DNA from: Bartonella machadoae
Lineage (GTDB): Bacteria > Pseudomonadota > Alphaproteobacteria > Rhizobiales > Rhizobiaceae
Length of the DNA stretch: 64,000 nucleotides
NCBI RefSeq assembly: GCF_022559585.1
Contig: NZ_CP087114.1
Location: 1,818,501-1,882,500, forward strand
Direction of reading: 5' to 3'
Below the pieces are notes generated by a model, which saw nothing but the letters and a program-made list of their open reading frames with translations, was not told the DNA's origin and ran no database searches. This document shows, one piece after another, positions 32,208 to 41,873 of the stretch (within the stretch, counting starts at the first letter, position 1; every line of letters begins with the position of its first letter). A program made the translations under genes and the position numbers.

Positions 32208-32324
32208 TCATACACCACAGACATTGTCTATACGATCATAATAGCGAAAGATCATCAACCCTATAAAAGCAAACAAAAAGGACAAAGCTCCATAGTGCAA
32301 AGAAACAAAGCAATATTTTATCAC
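32208..32324 (-). CDS. Possible 38-residue single-helix membrane protein
   Basis: GTG 32322-32324 follows AGGATTATGAAATG and opens a frame with one hydrophobic helix (YGALSFLFAFIGLMIFRYY) and a polar end (DRIDNVCGV). It lies immediately upstream of the integrase leader of copy 4 on the same strand, so it could be cargo left by the lost element. There is no recognisable family and it may be chance. Confidence 0.25.
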   Translation of the reverse strand: MIKYCFVSLHYGALSFLFAFIGLMIFRYYDRIDNVCGV

Positions 32325-32676
32325 CATTTCATAATCCTATAATGAGAAAAATGAGAGTCTTTGTTTATGCTCATACTATCGATGCGATCTAAGATCAAAA
32401 GATATAAATAAGTATTGTTCAATGTAGAACTTACATCCATAGTAAAAATAAAGTGCTCTTAATCCACGTTTATAAATAAATTAAGCGAAGAAAAGTATAA
32501 TGTTTAAAATCAAATTTTTGACATGATATTATTCTATGATTTCACGCTATATATTTTAACTAAAGAGCTTTTTATTCGTTTTGTAAAAATAAATAAATTC
32601 TAAATTTGTTCAGGTTCTATTCAGTTTGGTCCGTGTAAGATACGAAAAAATGCGAATTTATATAAGGAGTGTTGCT
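32325..32676. other. Promoter region of the BA14K gene
   Basis: This AT-rich spacer holds no gene. The BA14K ribosome site TATAAGGAG lies at 32661-32669. Confidence 0.4.
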
Positions 32677-33351
32677 ATGCAAAAAGCAATCAAACTAGCG
32701 GTATTATCAGCAATGTCAACGGCAACTGTTTTGATATCACTGGGTACAACACGTGCGGATATGGCATCCTTTCATAGTGAATCTGTCACAAGAAGAATAG
32801 AGAACATGCGAAAGGAAATGGATCATTCGATGAAAAGAATGAAGTCCGAAACGCGTTTCCCTTCTAACGACTTTAGAATCCGTTCTGAGGACTATAGCTC
32901 TCGTTCAACTCTTAAGAGATATCATCCCTCTTATGATTCTAAGAAATATCATCATGTGGATCATAAAAGGAGAGAAAAAAGCCATCGTTACGTTGAACGT
33001 GAGACATATCATTATGTTGAACGCGAAAAGACAAAATATCGTAATGTTTATGTGAATCGCGATAACTCAGGAGATACTTTAGCCGCGGGTGTTCTTGGCC
33101 TTGCAGCGGGTGCTATTTTGGGTAATATTTTGAAACAACCAGCGCAGCCTCAAGTTATCTATCAAATACCACCACAAAATCAGGTGGTTTATCAAGTACA
33201 GGAAAGTGTGGAATATCTACCATTAGAGCAAACTTCGAAAGCTCAATGGCTTGAATATTGCACAAAAAATTACCGTTCATTCAATCCTAAAACAGGAACT
33301 TTTAGAGGATATGATGGTCTAGATCATGTCTGCTATGCTCCGGTGAATTGA
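32677..33351 (+). CDS. BA14K-family secreted protein with basic repeat region
   Basis: A signal peptide (MQKAIKLAVLSAMSTATVLISLGTTRADM) is followed by a very basic, tyrosine/histidine-rich region with repeated YVERE/YHYVERE units (~95-125). Next comes a glycine-zipper helix (AAGVLGLAAGAILGNIL) and the BA14K C-terminal motif WLEYCTKNYRSFNPKTGTF...GLDHVCYAP with its cysteine pair. BA14K proteins are immunoreactive cell-envelope proteins of Brucella and Bartonella relatives, with reported lectin-like behaviour. I chose ATG 32677 because of AAGGAG eight bases upstream and the signal peptide. Expect an export or outer-surface location. Confidence 0.85.
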   Translation: MQKAIKLAVLSAMSTATVLISLGTTRADMASFHSESVTRRIENMRKEMDHSMKRMKSETRFPSNDFRIRSEDYSSRSTLKRYHPSYDSKKYHHVDHKRREKSHRYVERETYHYVEREKTKYRNVYVNRDNSGDTLAAGVLGLAAGAILGNILKQPAQPQVIYQIPPQNQVVYQVQESVEYLPLEQTSKAQWLEYCTKNYRSFNPKTGTFRGYDGLDHVCYAPVN

Positions 33352-33381
33352 ATGAACCCAATAAAATGAAATGAACACTGA

Positions 33382-33407
33382 AAAAGCCCGCTCTAAAGCG
33401 GGTTTTT
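33382..33407. terminator. Bidirectional Rho-independent terminator
   Basis: CCCGCT (33387-33392) pairs with AGCGGG (33397-33402). It is flanked by AAAAAG on the left and TTTTT on the right, so it can serve both the BA14K gene and the convergent hydrolase gene that ends at 33422. Confidence 0.85.
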
Positions 33408-33421
33408 GATGTATCTATCCC

Positions 33422-34066
33422 TTAAATTTCTTGAAGAAAAGGATTGTTTTGACGTTCATAGCCTATGCGACTTCCTGGACCATGGCCGCAAATGAAACAA
33501 ACACCATCACCCAAAGGCAAAACCTTTTCTCGAAGCGATTTCATTAATTTTTCATGAGAGCAGAATGGCAAATCCGTACGCCCAATCGAGCCACGAAACA
33601 GAACATCACCGAGTAGAGCAAGGCGTTCTTTTTCATTGAAATAAATGACGTGACCAGGAGAGTGTCCCGGTGTATGAAAGACTTTGAACACATGTCCAGC
33701 AAAATGAACGTATTCGCTATCTTCTAACCATTGATCAGGAATACAAATACATACGTCATCAATACCATAATTTTTTGCGCTTTCTCTCACACTCTCCATC
33801 ACAGGTTTATCATCACGATGGGAACCAATAATTTTAACATCAAGCGCCTGTTTTGCTTGCATAGCAGCTCCGACATGATCAAAATGACCATGCGTTATCC
33901 AAATAGCCTCAACAATAACACCACTCTTTTTAATCACTTCTTGAATTCGAAACCAATCACCACCAGGATCAACGAGAACACCCACTTTTTTTTCATGATC
34001 AAAAAGCAAAGTGCAATTTTGTTGAAAAGCTGTAACCGGAATAATACATGTACTAAGCTTCCCCAT
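33422..34066 (-). CDS. Metallo-beta-lactamase-fold hydrolase (glyoxalase II-like)
   Basis: This 214-residue MBL-fold hydrolase has all metal ligands in place: H59-x-H61-x-D63-H64 (THGHFDHVG), H135 (HTPGHSPGH), D154 (LLGDVLF) and H195 (ICGHGPGS). The short single-domain form resembles YcbL-type proteins related to hydroxyacylglutathione hydrolase rather than a true GloB with its C-terminal helical domain. It is cytoplasmic. ATG follows AGGATATC. The substrate is unknown; a thioester is likely. Confidence 0.88.
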   Translation of the reverse strand: MGKLSTCIIPVTAFQQNCTLLFDHEKKVGVLVDPGGDWFRIQEVIKKSGVIVEAIWITHGHFDHVGAAMQAKQALDVKIIGSHRDDKPVMESVRESAKNYGIDDVCICIPDQWLEDSEYVHFAGHVFKVFHTPGHSPGHVIYFNEKERLALLGDVLFRGSIGRTDLPFCSHEKLMKSLREKVLPLGDGVCFICGHGPGSRIGYERQNNPFLQEI

Positions 34067-34212
34067 GATATCCTATCCAAAAGTAAAATTTTTCTAAGTC
34101 TATAAGGAGCATTCCCTCTCCCTTTACAAAAAATAGCCTGCTCGACAGTTTTATGCAACTTATGTAAACTTAGACTTTGTATAAACTAAATTTTTGTCAA
34201 GGTTTTTAAAGA

Positions 34213-34917
34213 ATGAGTGATCATGTTCAAACTTTATGTGACGATGCACCTCACCTTCTTGTAATTGATGATGATACCCGTATCCGTAATCTTTTATTTC
34301 AATTTCTCATTAAAAATGGATTTCGTGTTTCAGTCTCCTCCAATGCTAAGCAAGCAAGACGGCAACTTTCAAGCTTAGATTTTGATCTTCTTATTGTTGA
34401 TGTTATGATGCCTGGTGAAAACGGTATCGATCTTACCTACGCACTGCGTCAAACAAAAGATGTTCCCATCCTCATGCTCACAGCGTTATCAGAAACAGAC
34501 AATCGTATTGATGGCTTAGAAGCGGGCGCAGATGATTATCTCGCTAAGCCATTTGATCCTCGTGAACTTTTACTGCGCGTTAATGCTATTTTACGACGTG
34601 GCTCTCCTCTTTCTCAACCCAAAATTGAACAGGTTGTTTTTGGACCTTATATTTTTTCAATTTCACGGCGAGAACTCAAAAAAGGGAGAGAAATTATCAA
34701 ATTAACAGACAAGGAACAAGAAATGATGGTCCTTTTTGCCGAAAATGCCGGTGATACAATTCCACGCCATAAATTTGCAACGGAGGACAGCACTATCAGT
34801 GAGCGTACTATTGATGTACAAATTAACCGTCTCCGTCGTAAAATCGAACAAGAACCAACAACCCCCATATGGCTTCAAACTGTGCGAGGAATAGGTTATA
34901 AACTCTCCATTGAATAG
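34213..34917 (+). CDS. OmpR-family response regulator
   Basis: A receiver domain (~13-128) has the acidic pair D19/D20, phospho-acceptor D63 (IVDVMMPG), T90 and K112. It is followed by a winged-helix DNA-binding domain (~140-232, ending TIDVQINRLRRKIE and VRGIGYKLS). It is the partner of the histidine kinase that starts seven bases downstream. The pair resembles OmpR/EnvZ- or PetR-like systems of Rhizobiales, but the stimulus and regulon cannot be read from sequence. Confidence 0.92.
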   Translation: MSDHVQTLCDDAPHLLVIDDDTRIRNLLFQFLIKNGFRVSVSSNAKQARRQLSSLDFDLLIVDVMMPGENGIDLTYALRQTKDVPILMLTALSETDNRIDGLEAGADDYLAKPFDPRELLLRVNAILRRGSPLSQPKIEQVVFGPYIFSISRRELKKGREIIKLTDKEQEMMVLFAENAGDTIPRHKFATEDSTISERTIDVQINRLRRKIEQEPTTPIWLQTVRGIGYKLSIE

Positions 34918-34924
34918 AGACATA

Positions 34925-36265
34925 ATGATCAAATCTTCAAGAAAACTTATCCAATGGCTAACAAAGAGGATGCCGAAACGGCTTTATACCCGCTCTTTGA
35001 TCATTATTATTGCTCCTATGGTTCTCCTACAAACAGTAATTGGTTATGTCTTTATGGAACGCCATTGGCAAATGGTCACTGAGCGTCTTTCAACGGCTGT
35101 TGTTCATGATATTTCTGCCATTATTGATATTATTGAAACTTATCCGCAACAAGATAACTATGAAGATATCAAGCGTATTGCACAACAACGCATGGGATTA
35201 AACATTTCTATTTTACCCCCATCTCCCCTTCCGCCTTCAGGACCCAAACCATTTTTTGCCATTCTTGATTATTTTTTAAGCGAAGAAATTAAACGCCAAA
35301 TTAACCGCCCTTTCTGGATTGATACCGTAGGTGATTCTGATCTTGTTGAAATCCGTATTCATCTTGGTCATAATATTTTGCGCGTCTTCGCATTACGCAG
35401 CCAAGCTTATGCTTCCAATACGGCTATTTTTTTAAGCTGGATGGTAGGAACAGCGCTCGTTTTATTGCTGATAGCAATTTATTTCCTGCGCAACCAAATC
35501 AGACCGATTCAACAATTGGCTGAAGCAGCAGAGAGTTTTGGACGTGGTCGTCCTTTGCCCAAAGGATTTCAACCACAAGGTGCTGATGAGGTTCGTCGTG
35601 CGGGTATTGCTTTTTTACGCATGCGTGAGCGTATTGAACGGCAAATTGAACAACGTACCATGATGCTCTCAGGAGTAAGCCATGATTTAAGAACCATTCT
35701 TACACGCTTTAAACTGCAGCTAGCGTTAGCAGATACTGACATGGATATGAAACCCCTTGAGCAAGATGTAAGTGACATGCAAAATATGTTAGAAGATTAC
35801 CTTTCTTTTGCCCGTGGCGAAGGAAATGAAAGTGTTAAAAACTTTGATTTAAATGCTCTTATGCAAAAATTCTCTGCCGATGCGCATCTTCATAAACGTC
35901 AATTTTCCTATACCATTGAAGGCCCGACATACATACAAGTGCGCCCCCGTGCCTTCACACGCCTTGTAAGCAATCTTATGTCAAATGCCTTTTGTTATGC
36001 CACCACTGTCCATTTAAGAGCCACCTCTAAACAAGAATCTTTTATCTTAACTATCGACGATGACGGACCTGGAATCCGTAAAAATATGCGTACAGAAGTT
36101 TTTAAGCCATTTTTTAGGCTTGATAAAGCACGCAATCAAGATGCAAGTGGAACGGGCCTTGGCCTTTCTATTGCTCAAGATATAGCGCGCAGCCATGGAG
36201 GCAACATTCAATTAAATGACAGCCCGCTTGGGGGATTACGCGCGACTGTTGATATTCCTCTATGA
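34925..36265 (+). CDS. EnvZ-like sensor histidine kinase
   Basis: An inner-membrane kinase with a first membrane helix (LIIIIAPMVLLQTVIGYVF, ~28-46), a ~115-residue periplasmic sensor, and a second helix (FLSWMVGTALVLLLIAIYFL). Then come a HAMP linker (NQIRPIQQLAEAAESFGRG), the phospho-acceptor H253 in GVSHDLRTILTRF, the N box RLVSNLMSNAF, and G boxes DDDGPGI and GTGLGLSIA. I chose ATG 34925. A TTG at 34910 in frame overlaps the regulator stop. It forms a two-gene operon with the response regulator. Confidence 0.9.
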   Translation: MIKSSRKLIQWLTKRMPKRLYTRSLIIIIAPMVLLQTVIGYVFMERHWQMVTERLSTAVVHDISAIIDIIETYPQQDNYEDIKRIAQQRMGLNISILPPSPLPPSGPKPFFAILDYFLSEEIKRQINRPFWIDTVGDSDLVEIRIHLGHNILRVFALRSQAYASNTAIFLSWMVGTALVLLLIAIYFLRNQIRPIQQLAEAAESFGRGRPLPKGFQPQGADEVRRAGIAFLRMRERIERQIEQRTMMLSGVSHDLRTILTRFKLQLALADTDMDMKPLEQDVSDMQNMLEDYLSFARGEGNESVKNFDLNALMQKFSADAHLHKRQFSYTIEGPTYIQVRPRAFTRLVSNLMSNAFCYATTVHLRATSKQESFILTIDDDGPGIRKNMRTEVFKPFFRLDKARNQDASGTGLGLSIAQDIARSHGGNIQLNDSPLGGLRATVDIPL

Positions 36266-36315
36266 GTCATAGCTCACAAATCGTCCATAAGGAAATCTAA
36301 CGAAAACTTGCCGAT

Positions 36316-36819
36316 TTAAGCATTCCCTACAGTTTCAAACAAAGTATATTGCAGTGCCTTGCAAGCACTCTCCCCTCTCCAAGCAACCATCTGAAATGCA
36401 ACATAATGGCTTTCACAAACTTTAAGCGCATAGATCAATAATGTTTCAACCTGTATATGAGACGGGTGCACCCCCCCAGCCAGAAGAAGCCCTTGTCGAT
36501 AAATAACAGAATTATTCCCTTGCCAATAATCAAAATGTCCCAGCAACAATTTTTCATTAATTGCTAGCAATAAGCGGTGCATTTCTGCTGTTCGCGCATT
36601 TTCCATAGAAAGATCAAATGCACAAGCTAAATGGAGTGCCTCCTGCTCTTCCATCCAAGAAAAAGCAAGGCGATAATTTGCCCGTTTTCCTTCCACGCAA
36701 ACACTAATTTCATCTTGAGCATCTCGCTCAAACGACCAATCATATTTACAGGCAATCTGTTCAATAAAGTCAACAGGATGCTCTTCCCTTTCTGTGGCGC
36801 GAAATGCAAGCCTCATCAT
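36316..36819 (-). CDS. YbjN-domain protein
   Basis: This ~168-residue soluble protein matches the YbjN family (PF10722): YDWSFERDAQDEISVCVEG, then LACAFDLSM and a helix with LLLAINEKLLLGHFDYW, ending in YALKVCESHYVAFQ. YbjN proteins resemble type III secretion chaperones in fold and affect stress and motility phenotypes in enterobacteria; the mechanism is unclear. I chose ATG 36817-36819 (a second ATG follows directly) because TGAGGGTT precedes it; the frame opens at TTG 36828. It ends 50 bases from the convergent kinase gene. Confidence 0.8.
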   Translation of the reverse strand: MMRLAFRATEREEHPVDFIEQIACKYDWSFERDAQDEISVCVEGKRANYRLAFSWMEEQEALHLACAFDLSMENARTAEMHRLLLAINEKLLLGHFDYWQGNNSVIYRQGLLLAGGVHPSHIQVETLLIYALKVCESHYVAFQMVAWRGESACKALQYTLFETVGNA

Positions 36820-36828
36820 AACCCTCAA

Positions 36829-37180
36829 TCACATTAAAACATTGGTCAACAGAATATAAACAACCCAAACTGTAACAATATTTTGCTACAATCAAAACTT
36901 TTACACGAAACAAATACACATTAAAAACAATCGACAGTACACACACCCCGGACCACAATAATGTTCCCCGCGGTAACCTGATAATAAAAAACGAATCATC
37001 AAGTTCTTCCAGTGTATTGATACAATTTTATAGTACTAGCCCCCCTGATTCAAAAAAATGTTCTTTTACGAAAAACAAATCAAAAAATGAAGAACACCTC
37101 TCCTCTAACAGACTCAAGATTAAGCATTTTTTAGCTCCACGCATGGCATTGAAAAATTGGGGATATTTTTTCTAATGCTC
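36829..37180. other. Spacer between ybjN-like gene and ubiK
   Basis: No gene is seen. It contains short C-rich runs (CACACCCCGG near 36942; AGCCCCCCTG near 37039) and must carry the promoter of the ybjN-like gene. Confidence 0.35.
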
Positions 37181-37438
37181 TTATTTTTTCTGTAGCTTTA
37201 TTTTTTCTAACGCATCAAGACGTTTTTTTAAATCGGCATTGTCGGCATGTAGTTTCAATACCATCTCCTTAAAGGTCTCAAATTCTTCCCGTGGAATAAG
37301 ATCAAGTTGATTGGCGATTTTTTCAGCCTGCGAACGAAACGCTGTTCCGGCTTCCTGTCGTATACCTTGTGCAACACTCGCTGCATCTGTTGCTAGTTTT
37401 GCTAATTCATCAAGAATGCGATTAGATCCATTACGCAT
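37181..37438 (-). CDS. ubiK: Ubiquinone biosynthesis accessory factor, BMFP-domain (UbiK)
   Basis: This 85-residue, almost entirely helical protein is of the BMFP/UbiK family. Its C-terminal half (LIPREEFETFKEMVLKLHADNADLKKRLDALEKI) is a coiled coil that trimerises. UbiK assists the aerobic ubiquinone assembly complex in enterobacteria; older annotation calls it a membrane fusogenic protein. I chose ATG 37436-37438 because AAGGAAAATCTT precedes it; the frame opens at 37471. It is divergent from lgt. Confidence 0.85.
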   Translation of the reverse strand: MRNGSNRILDELAKLATDAASVAQGIRQEAGTAFRSQAEKIANQLDLIPREEFETFKEMVLKLHADNADLKKRLDALEKIKLQKK

Positions 37439-37699
37439 AAGATTTTCCTTTAAGTGAACTGACTGACACACCCATTATAGCGTATTTTCATAATATTTAG
37501 ATACTGTATTTGTTCCTTTTATCCTATAGAGTTTATTTTTCCATGAAGATTTGCTTTAAGCCTTTTTATACTTTTTTCCATTATAAAGTTTTCACACTAA
37601 AATTCAGTGGAAACCTAAGCCTCTCCTAGCTTGACCATTCCGCATTCTTCTGTCATTCCTCACCATCATGTCTCTTTCATAATGTAAAATGCTTAACTC

Positions 37700-38560
37700 A
37701 TGAACACTCTTTCTTGTCCTGCTATTGCTTTTCCATCTTTTCTTAATCCCGTCATTATACAGTTAGGACCCGTATCTCTCCATTGGTATGGACTAGGTTA
37801 CGTAGTGGGTATTCTTTTTGCTTGGTGGTATGCGCAAAAATTATTAAAAAGACAACCACTATGGTATGCAAATCATCCTCCCATGGATAAAGAAAAAATA
37901 GGGGATTTTGTTGTCTGGTCTGCCATCAGCATTGTTATTGGTGGACGCTTAGGACAAGTTCTCGTCTGGGATCCCATTTATTATTTTAGCCATCCAAGCG
38001 CCATCATTGCAGTATGGGATGGAGGAATGTCCTTTCATGGTGGATTGATTGGCATTATCATTGCCATGGTCTGGTTTGCCCGAAGAAACAATATCAACAT
38101 ACGAGCAATGTTTGATATCGTTGCTGCAGGTGCGCCTATTGGTATTGGTATTGTGAGAATATGCAATTTCATTAACCAAGAATTATGGGGCAATGTTACC
38201 ACACAACCTTGGGCTGTTTGTTTTCCCCTAGATCCCTATTATCTCCCTCGTCATCCAAGCCAGCTCTACGAAGCTTTCATGGAAGGATTTCTTCTTTTCA
38301 TCATCTTATACTTTATGATTTTTGCTTTTAAAGCGTTAAAGCGCCCCGGACTGATAGCAGGAGTCTTTATTATAGGCTATGCAATAGCACGCAGTTTTTC
38401 AGAAATTTACCGTGCTCCTCAAGAAGATCCAGAATGGTTTTCTACTCTTTTCCATTCTACTGGATTGACCTACGGTATGGCTTTATCTCTTCCCATGTTT
38501 TTTTTAGGATTTTATTTCATTCTCCAAGCCTTTAAACACAAGCCAACAGAAAATGATTAG
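37700..38560 (+). CDS. lgt: Prolipoprotein diacylglyceryl transferase
   Basis: This 286-residue polytopic inner-membrane enzyme transfers diacylglycerol from phosphatidylglycerol to the lipobox cysteine, the first step of lipoprotein maturation. Conserved features: [11 protein letters not shown] (~28-38), [17 protein letters not shown] with the essential histidine, the [12 protein letters not shown] signature and RHPSQLYEA. It overlaps the methyltransferase gene by eight bases, so the two are co-transcribed and coupled. The ribosome site is weak. Two lipoproteins in this window (13427 and 45729) would be its substrates. Confidence 0.95.
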   Translation: MNTLSCPAIAFPSFLNPVIIQLGPVSLHWYGLGYVVGILFAWWYAQKLLKRQPLWYANHPPMDKEKIGDFVVWSAISIVIGGRLGQVLVWDPIYYFSHPSAIIAVWDGGMSFHGGLIGIIIAMVWFARRNNINIRAMFDIVAAGAPIGIGIVRICNFINQELWGNVTTQPWAVCFPLDPYYLPRHPSQLYEAFMEGFLLFIILYFMIFAFKALKRPGLIAGVFIIGYAIARSFSEIYRAPQEDPEWFSTLFHSTGLTYGMALSLPMFFLGFYFILQAFKHKPTEND

Positions 38561-39632
38561 CCTCAAAGAAAAAATTAAAGAAATCATTGCGCAGAATGGG
38601 CCAATCACAGTCAGTCAGTACATGACATTAGCGCTTACTGATTGTGAATTTGGCTATTATCAAACCCAGAAACCCTTTGGCAGCACAGGTGACTTTATCA
38701 CCGCTCCTGAAATAAGCCAATTATTTGGAGAGATGATAGGTATTTGGACCCTTGCAAGCTGGAAAGCCCATGGCTGTCCTCAACCTTTCATTCTGGCTGA
38801 AATGGGTCCAGGACGTGGAACACTCATGGATGATATTTTACGTACCATTCAAAAATTATCCACAACAGCCTTTAATGCTGCCGAAATTTTTCTTATTGAA
38901 ATCAGTAAAAAGCTTGCCGAGGAACAAAAAAGACGTCTTTCTTCTTATCAGAAAAAAATCTACAATCTTAACAACTTTTCTCAAATTCCTTCAAAACCTC
39001 TGTTTTTAATTGCCAATGAGTTCTTCGATACTCTTCCCATCAATCAATATATTAAAATCAACGGAATATGGAAAGAACGCCTTATTACAGTCAATCAAGA
39101 AGGAGACTTTACCTTTATCGCTTCTCCACATAAACTTCCTTCTTCCTGCTTACAATCCTATTGTTCTAAAGTCCCTGACGGAACAATTTTTGAACACGCT
39201 CCCTCTCGACATCAATTAATGCAACAAATCAGCAACCACTTAAGGAAAGTAACAGGTTCTGCTTTGCTTATTGACTATGGTGCTTCTGATCTTGCCTTTG
39301 GCGATACATTACAAGCAGTTTCAAAGCATAGATTCCGCAATATCTTTGAATCTCCCGGTGAACATGATTTAACATCCCATGTTGATTTTTCTTTTTTAAA
39401 AAAAATAGCTCTTGAACAAGGCTGTTTTACTGAAATTCTAGAACAAGGAGAGTTTCTTGTAAAAATGGGACTTTTGGAGCGCGCACAACAGCTTGGAGCA
39501 GGAAAAAGCACGACACAAAAAGATAAAATCCGTCAAGACATCGAACGATTAGCCGGTCCAGATCAAATGGGAAAATTGTTTAAAGTCTTATATATTTGTG
39601 ATAAAAACATATCTTTGCCTCCTCAATTTTAA
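38553..39632 (+). CDS. SAM-dependent methyltransferase, NDUFAF7/MidA family (DUF185)
   Basis: This 359-residue class I methyltransferase of the PF02636 family has N-terminal [21 protein letters not shown], the SAM-binding [18 protein letters not shown] (~87-104), [12 protein letters not shown] and a C-terminal [17 protein letters not shown]. The mitochondrial member NDUFAF7 dimethylates an arginine of a complex I subunit; bacterial substrates are not settled. The position between lgt and pgeF is conserved in alphaproteobacteria. ATG overlaps the end of lgt. Confidence 0.9.
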   Translation: MISLKEKIKEIIAQNGPITVSQYMTLALTDCEFGYYQTQKPFGSTGDFITAPEISQLFGEMIGIWTLASWKAHGCPQPFILAEMGPGRGTLMDDILRTIQKLSTTAFNAAEIFLIEISKKLAEEQKRRLSSYQKKIYNLNNFSQIPSKPLFLIANEFFDTLPINQYIKINGIWKERLITVNQEGDFTFIASPHKLPSSCLQSYCSKVPDGTIFEHAPSRHQLMQQISNHLRKVTGSALLIDYGASDLAFGDTLQAVSKHRFRNIFESPGEHDLTSHVDFSFLKKIALEQGCFTEILEQGEFLVKMGLLERAQQLGAGKSTTQKDKIRQDIERLAGPDQMGKLFKVLYICDKNISLPPQF

Positions 39633-39713
39633 TAACCGGCAATCATGCTTATTGACAAAGACATCTTATCCGCCATTCTACTTAAAAAAAGACACCCCCT
39701 ATAAGGAACTTTT

Positions 39714-40502
39714 ATGAATTCTATCCCTGTTCCTATCCTAGCAAAAGATCTTTCTGCTTTACATCCGCATGGGATAAAACATGGTTTTTTTACACGTCAA
39801 ACTGGGGTTTCAAAAAGTCTTTATCAAAGCCAAAATTTTGGACAAAAAGCACATAACCAACCTGAATATAATGACCAAAATCGCATTTTGATTACCGATT
39901 ATTTTGGTGTTGAGGTGCAAAATTTCGTCACTCTCAATCAAATACATTCCTGCAATGTTGTCGTGGTTAATCAAGCTTTTATTGATGACGTTCCAAAAGC
40001 CGATGCTCTTGTTACCACCACACAAGGACTAGCAATCGGTATTCTTACCGCAGATTGTGGACCAGTTCTCTTTGCTGATCCACAAGCAGGTGTCATTGCT
40101 GCTGCACATGCTGGCTGGCGAGGAAGCTTCAATGGCATTGTAGAAAAAACCATTTGTGTGATGGAAGAACAAGGCGCCAAAAGACAATCGATAACAGCAG
40201 TCCTTGGACCTTGTATCGGTCCTTGCAACTACGAAGTCACCAGCGAATTTTATCACCAATTTGTTGATTGCCATCATAAATTCCAAAAATATTTTTTGAA
40301 AACAGATAAAGAAAACCACTTTCACTTTAACCTATGGGCATTCATTATGAATCAACTAAAAGAAGCAGGAGTTCACGCTTCTTGTGTAGAGCTTTGTACC
40401 TATCAGGATGAACAACGCTTTTTTTCCTATCGCCGTGCGATACACCACAATGAACCTGATGATGAACGGCAAATTTCTGCTCTTATGCTGAAAAAGAGAT
40501 AA
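39714..40502 (+). CDS. pgeF: Peptidoglycan editing factor / multicopper-like laccase-domain protein
   Basis: This 262-residue protein of the YfiH/DUF152 family has the Zn/Cu-binding triad region: LNQIHSCNVVVV (His), TADCGPVLFAD (Cys) and AAAHAGWRGSFNG (His), plus GPCIGPCNYEV and the C-terminal ELCTYQDEQRFFSYRR. In E. coli PgeF (YfiH) prevents serine misincorporation into peptidoglycan stems; human FAMIN is a purine-nucleoside relative. ATG follows TAAGGAAC. Third gene of the lgt cluster, 81 bases after the methyltransferase. Confidence 0.92.
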   Translation: MNSIPVPILAKDLSALHPHGIKHGFFTRQTGVSKSLYQSQNFGQKAHNQPEYNDQNRILITDYFGVEVQNFVTLNQIHSCNVVVVNQAFIDDVPKADALVTTTQGLAIGILTADCGPVLFADPQAGVIAAAHAGWRGSFNGIVEKTICVMEEQGAKRQSITAVLGPCIGPCNYEVTSEFYHQFVDCHHKFQKYFLKTDKENHFHFNLWAFIMNQLKEAGVHASCVELCTYQDEQRFFSYRRAIHHNEPDDERQISALMLKKR

Positions 40503-40940
40503 CGATCCTTGGATTTTAAAGAAGAAGAGCAAAATTGTACAATAATTTTTATCTCTCAATAAATTTTAACAACTTCTCTTATAGGATGGCACTTTATCGC
40601 AAAATGATCTCTTAACTTGGAGCATATAAGCGCTTTAACGCATGTTCTTTTCAAGATTTTCTTATGATGGGAAAAAAATATTCATAGATCAGAAATCACA
40701 TAGAGTGATATCGTTTTGTTATAACATGAAAGAAAAAAGCTTAATAAAAAGGTCTTTTTCACCTCATAACCCAAAAGAATGCTGCTTAAAAGTAACAAAA
40801 ATTCTGGAAAAAGAAAAAACCAAACGCATAGCTCTTTCATAATGATAAAGAAAATTGTAATGCTTTTGTAATTGTTGTCTTGTCTTCTGGTAACAAGAAG
40901 TTAAACACCATCTCTACCGTGATTCTTTAGAGGTTCTACT
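40503..40940. other. Spacer before prs
   Basis: A 66-codon plus-strand frame (40642-40842, MFFSRFSYDGKKIF start) is rich in lysine and lacks a ribosome site, so I do not call it a gene. The last ~90 bases should contain the prs promoter; GTAATTGTTGTCTTG lies near 40868. Confidence 0.35.
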
Positions 40941-41873
40941 ATGAAACTTTTCTGCGGCAATTCTAACCCACGCCTTGCTGAGGATGTTACGAATTATTTA
41001 AATATTCCCTTAGGCAAGGCAACTGTGAAACGCTTTGCCGATCAAGAGATTTTCGTAGAATTACATGAAAATGTACGCGGACAAGATGTGTTTGTTTTGC
41101 AATCCACATCCTATCCTGCTAACGATCACTTGATGGAATTGCTCATCATGATTGATGCGCTTCGCCGTTCTTCGGCACGTCGTATTACAGCTGTAATCCC
41201 CTATTTTGGTTATGCCCGTCAAGACCGTAAACCTGGACCACGCACACCTATTTCAGCAAAACTTGTTGCCAACCTGATTGCTGAAGCAGGAGCGCATCGC
41301 GTTTTAACTTTGGATCTTCATGCAGGACAAATTCAAGGTTTTTTTGATATTCCAACCGATAATCTCTATGCTGTTCCGGTTATTTCTCGGGATGTTAAAA
41401 TGCACTACTCCCTTGAAAATGTTATTGTTGTTTCACCTGATGTTGGTGGTGTAGTGCGCGCACGCGCACTCGCCAAGCGTCTGAACAGTTTGCTTGCTAT
41501 TGTTGATAAACGTCGTGAACGTCCTGGTGAATCAGAAGTTATGAATATCATTGGCGATGTCTCTGGAAAAGATTGTCTTTTGCTCGATGATATTGTTGAT
41601 TCAGGTGGAACACTGTGCAATGCAGCAAGTGCTCTCCTTAAACATGGTGCCAATAGTGTTACAGCTTACATAACGCACGGTGTTCTTTCTGGAAATGCTA
41701 TTGAACGCATTACCGATTCAGAAATGAAAGAATTGGTTATTACAGATTCAATTATGCCAACGCAAGCAATTGAAAAAGCACATAATATTCGCGTTTTACC
41801 CATTGCCGACCTTATTGGAGAAGCAATTGCCAGAACAGCAGCAGAACAATCTGTCTCAAGCTTATTTGGTTAA
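40941..41873 (+). CDS. prs: Ribose-phosphate pyrophosphokinase
   Basis: This 310-residue class I PRPP synthetase makes 5-phosphoribosyl 1-pyrophosphate from ribose 5-phosphate and ATP for nucleotide, histidine and tryptophan synthesis. Visible motifs: [53 protein letters not shown] (catalytic histidine region) and the PRPP loop [17 protein letters not shown] follows AGAGGTTCTACT. Its stop codon overlaps that of the convergent HerA-like gene by three bases. Confidence 0.97.
   Translation: MKLFCGNSNPRLAEDVTNYLNIPLGKATVKRFADQEIFVELHENVRGQDVFVLQSTSYPANDHLMELLIMIDALRRSSARRITAVIPYFGYARQDRKPGPRTPISAKLVANLIAEAGAHRVLTLDLHAGQIQGFFDIPTDNLYAVPVISRDVKMHYSLENVIVVSPDVGGVVRARALAKRLNSLLAIVDKRRERPGESEVMNIIGDVSGKDCLLLDDIVDSGGTLCNAASALLKHGANSVTAYITHGVLSGNAIERITDSEMKELVITDSIMPTQAIEKAHNIRVLPIADLIGEAIARTAAEQSVSSLFG

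Noticed and set aside
40642..40842. 66-codon frame between pgeF and prs
   Set aside because: No ribosome site and a low-complexity, lysine-rich product in an AT-rich spacer; chance is more likely.
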